Assembly: GCF_039555535.1 (NCBI RefSeq)
Contig: NZ_CP154630.1
Coordinates: 3,919,001 to 3,983,000 of the forward strand
Length of the DNA stretch: 64,000 nt
Reading direction: 5' to 3'
From: Stenotrophomonas maltophilia
GTDB taxonomy: Bacteria > Pseudomonadota > Gammaproteobacteria > Xanthomonadales > Xanthomonadaceae
A program made the translations under genes and the position numbers. Every line of letters starts with the position of its first letter. Within the stretch, counting starts at the first letter, position 1. A model generated the notes under the pieces. The model did no database searches, had not been told where the DNA came from, and saw only the letters and a program-made list of their open reading frames with translations. This document shows positions 63,645 to 64,000 of this stretch, piece after piece.

Positions 63645-64000
63645 ATGCTGGAACGTCACGGGCTGTCATTGGCGCTGGGCTGCGCCATCCTCGCAATCCT
63701 GTTCGGAATCGTCTCGGCGCGCTGGATCCTGCGCCAACCCACTGGCAATGAACGCATGGTCGCGATCGCCACCGCGATCCAGGAAGGCGCGCGTGCCTAT
63801 CTCAACCGCCAGTACCTGACCATCGGCGTGGCCGGCGTGGTGCTGTTCGTGCTGGTCGGGGTGTTCCTCAGCTGGTACACCGCGATTGGTTTCGCGGTTG
63901 GCGCAGTGCTGTCCGGTGCCGCCGGCTACATCGGCATGAACGTCTCGGTACGCGCCAACGTACGCACTGCCGAAGCTGCACGCCACGGCATCAGCGCCGC
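63645..64000 (+). CDS. hppA: Proton-pumping (membrane-bound) pyrophosphatase, partial (N-terminus)
   Basis: First 118 residues of a membrane H+-PPase, which uses PPi hydrolysis to pump protons (or Na+). The window ends within the gene. Start [21 protein letters not shown], first membrane helix; then [27 protein letters not shown], the conserved EGAxAYLxRQY block, and two further helices ([49 protein letters not shown]), all as in HppA. GGAGG is about nine bases upstream. With PPi-dependent pfk close by, it forms a PPi-based energy pair. The residue deciding K+ need and H+/Na+ choice is outside. Confidence 0.93.
   Translation, partial: MLERHGLSLALGCAILAILFGIVSARWILRQPTGNERMVAIATAIQEGARAYLNRQYLTIGVAGVVLFVLVGVFLSWYTAIGFAVGAVLSGAAGYIGMNVSVRANVRTAEAARHGISA

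Noticed and set aside
63170..63751. 193-codon plus-strand frame crossing the hppA start
   Set aside because: Antisense to the secreted protein gene and in another frame than hppA; hppA has a clear ribosome site and family match.

Overview
The window is about 67% GC, gene-dense, and carries many short palindromes that begin with GTAG. These match the SMAG repeats described from Stenotrophomonas maltophilia. Together with PPi-dependent phosphofructokinase next to a proton-pumping pyrophosphatase, an E. coli-like gmk-rpoZ-spoT-recG order and Xanthomonadaceae-like proteins, this points to a chromosome of the S. maltophilia complex (Gammaproteobacteria, Lysobacterales). The species call is an inference from sequence reading only.

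Layout. 1-8.0 kb: surface adhesion locus on the minus strand, with a CS1/alpha-type chaperone-usher pilus operon (pilin, usher, tip adhesin, chaperone) and, past a terminator, the N-terminal 900 residues of a YadA-like trimeric autotransporter. 8.2-13 kb: a membrane protein with a 23-residue partner peptide, citrate synthase, ribosomal protein L31 type B and a nucleoside hydrolase. 13-19.2 kb: gmk-rpoZ-spoT-ridA-recG (nucleotide, stringent-response and replication-repair functions). 19.2-30.1 kb: a complete selenocysteine block on the plus strand. It holds formate dehydrogenase-N with an in-frame UGA (fdnG at 20057-20059), fdnH, fdnI, fdhE, selA, selB, the tRNA-Sec gene and selD, closed by a terminator. 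It sits between yicC and gmk. 30.1-38.3 kb: yicC, rph-VOC-rdgB, hemW, DUF1631-PilZ and pepQ. 38.8-44.9 kb: pepP-ygfB diverging from a TIGR02449 gene, zapA, 6S RNA and fau (the E. coli arrangement), then EVE-domain protein, rpiA, DUF192 and SirB1-like genes. 45-55.8 kb: rubredoxin, thiE-hemL, azurin, a HAD phosphatase, argD, a K+ channel, two tandem DUF3829 lipoproteins, an SDR, a lipoprotein, and a kinase-like/DUF2867 pair. 55.9-64 kb: a DedA-PAP2-LssY fusion, a Lon-N domain protein with mpl, a candidate sRNA, adk, PPi-dependent pfk, DUF488, a secreted protein, and the start of hppA.

How the genes work together. The selenocysteine block makes, loads and decodes Sec for one visible client, the respiratory formate dehydrogenase. 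adk, PPi-PFK and HppA lie together and link ATP/AMP and pyrophosphate metabolism. Mpl recycles cell wall, while SpoT, RpoZ and 6S RNA all act on RNA polymerase or its alarmone.

The non-coding part is unusually structured. It has about 30 SMAG-like hairpins, three to four copies of a larger composite inverted repeat of about 230-320 bp, and four very long perfect or near-perfect hairpins (GGGGTCAGATCC type, plus one AAAAGGGGACGG type). A strong plus-strand terminator without an upstream gene marks a probable small RNA between mpl and adk.
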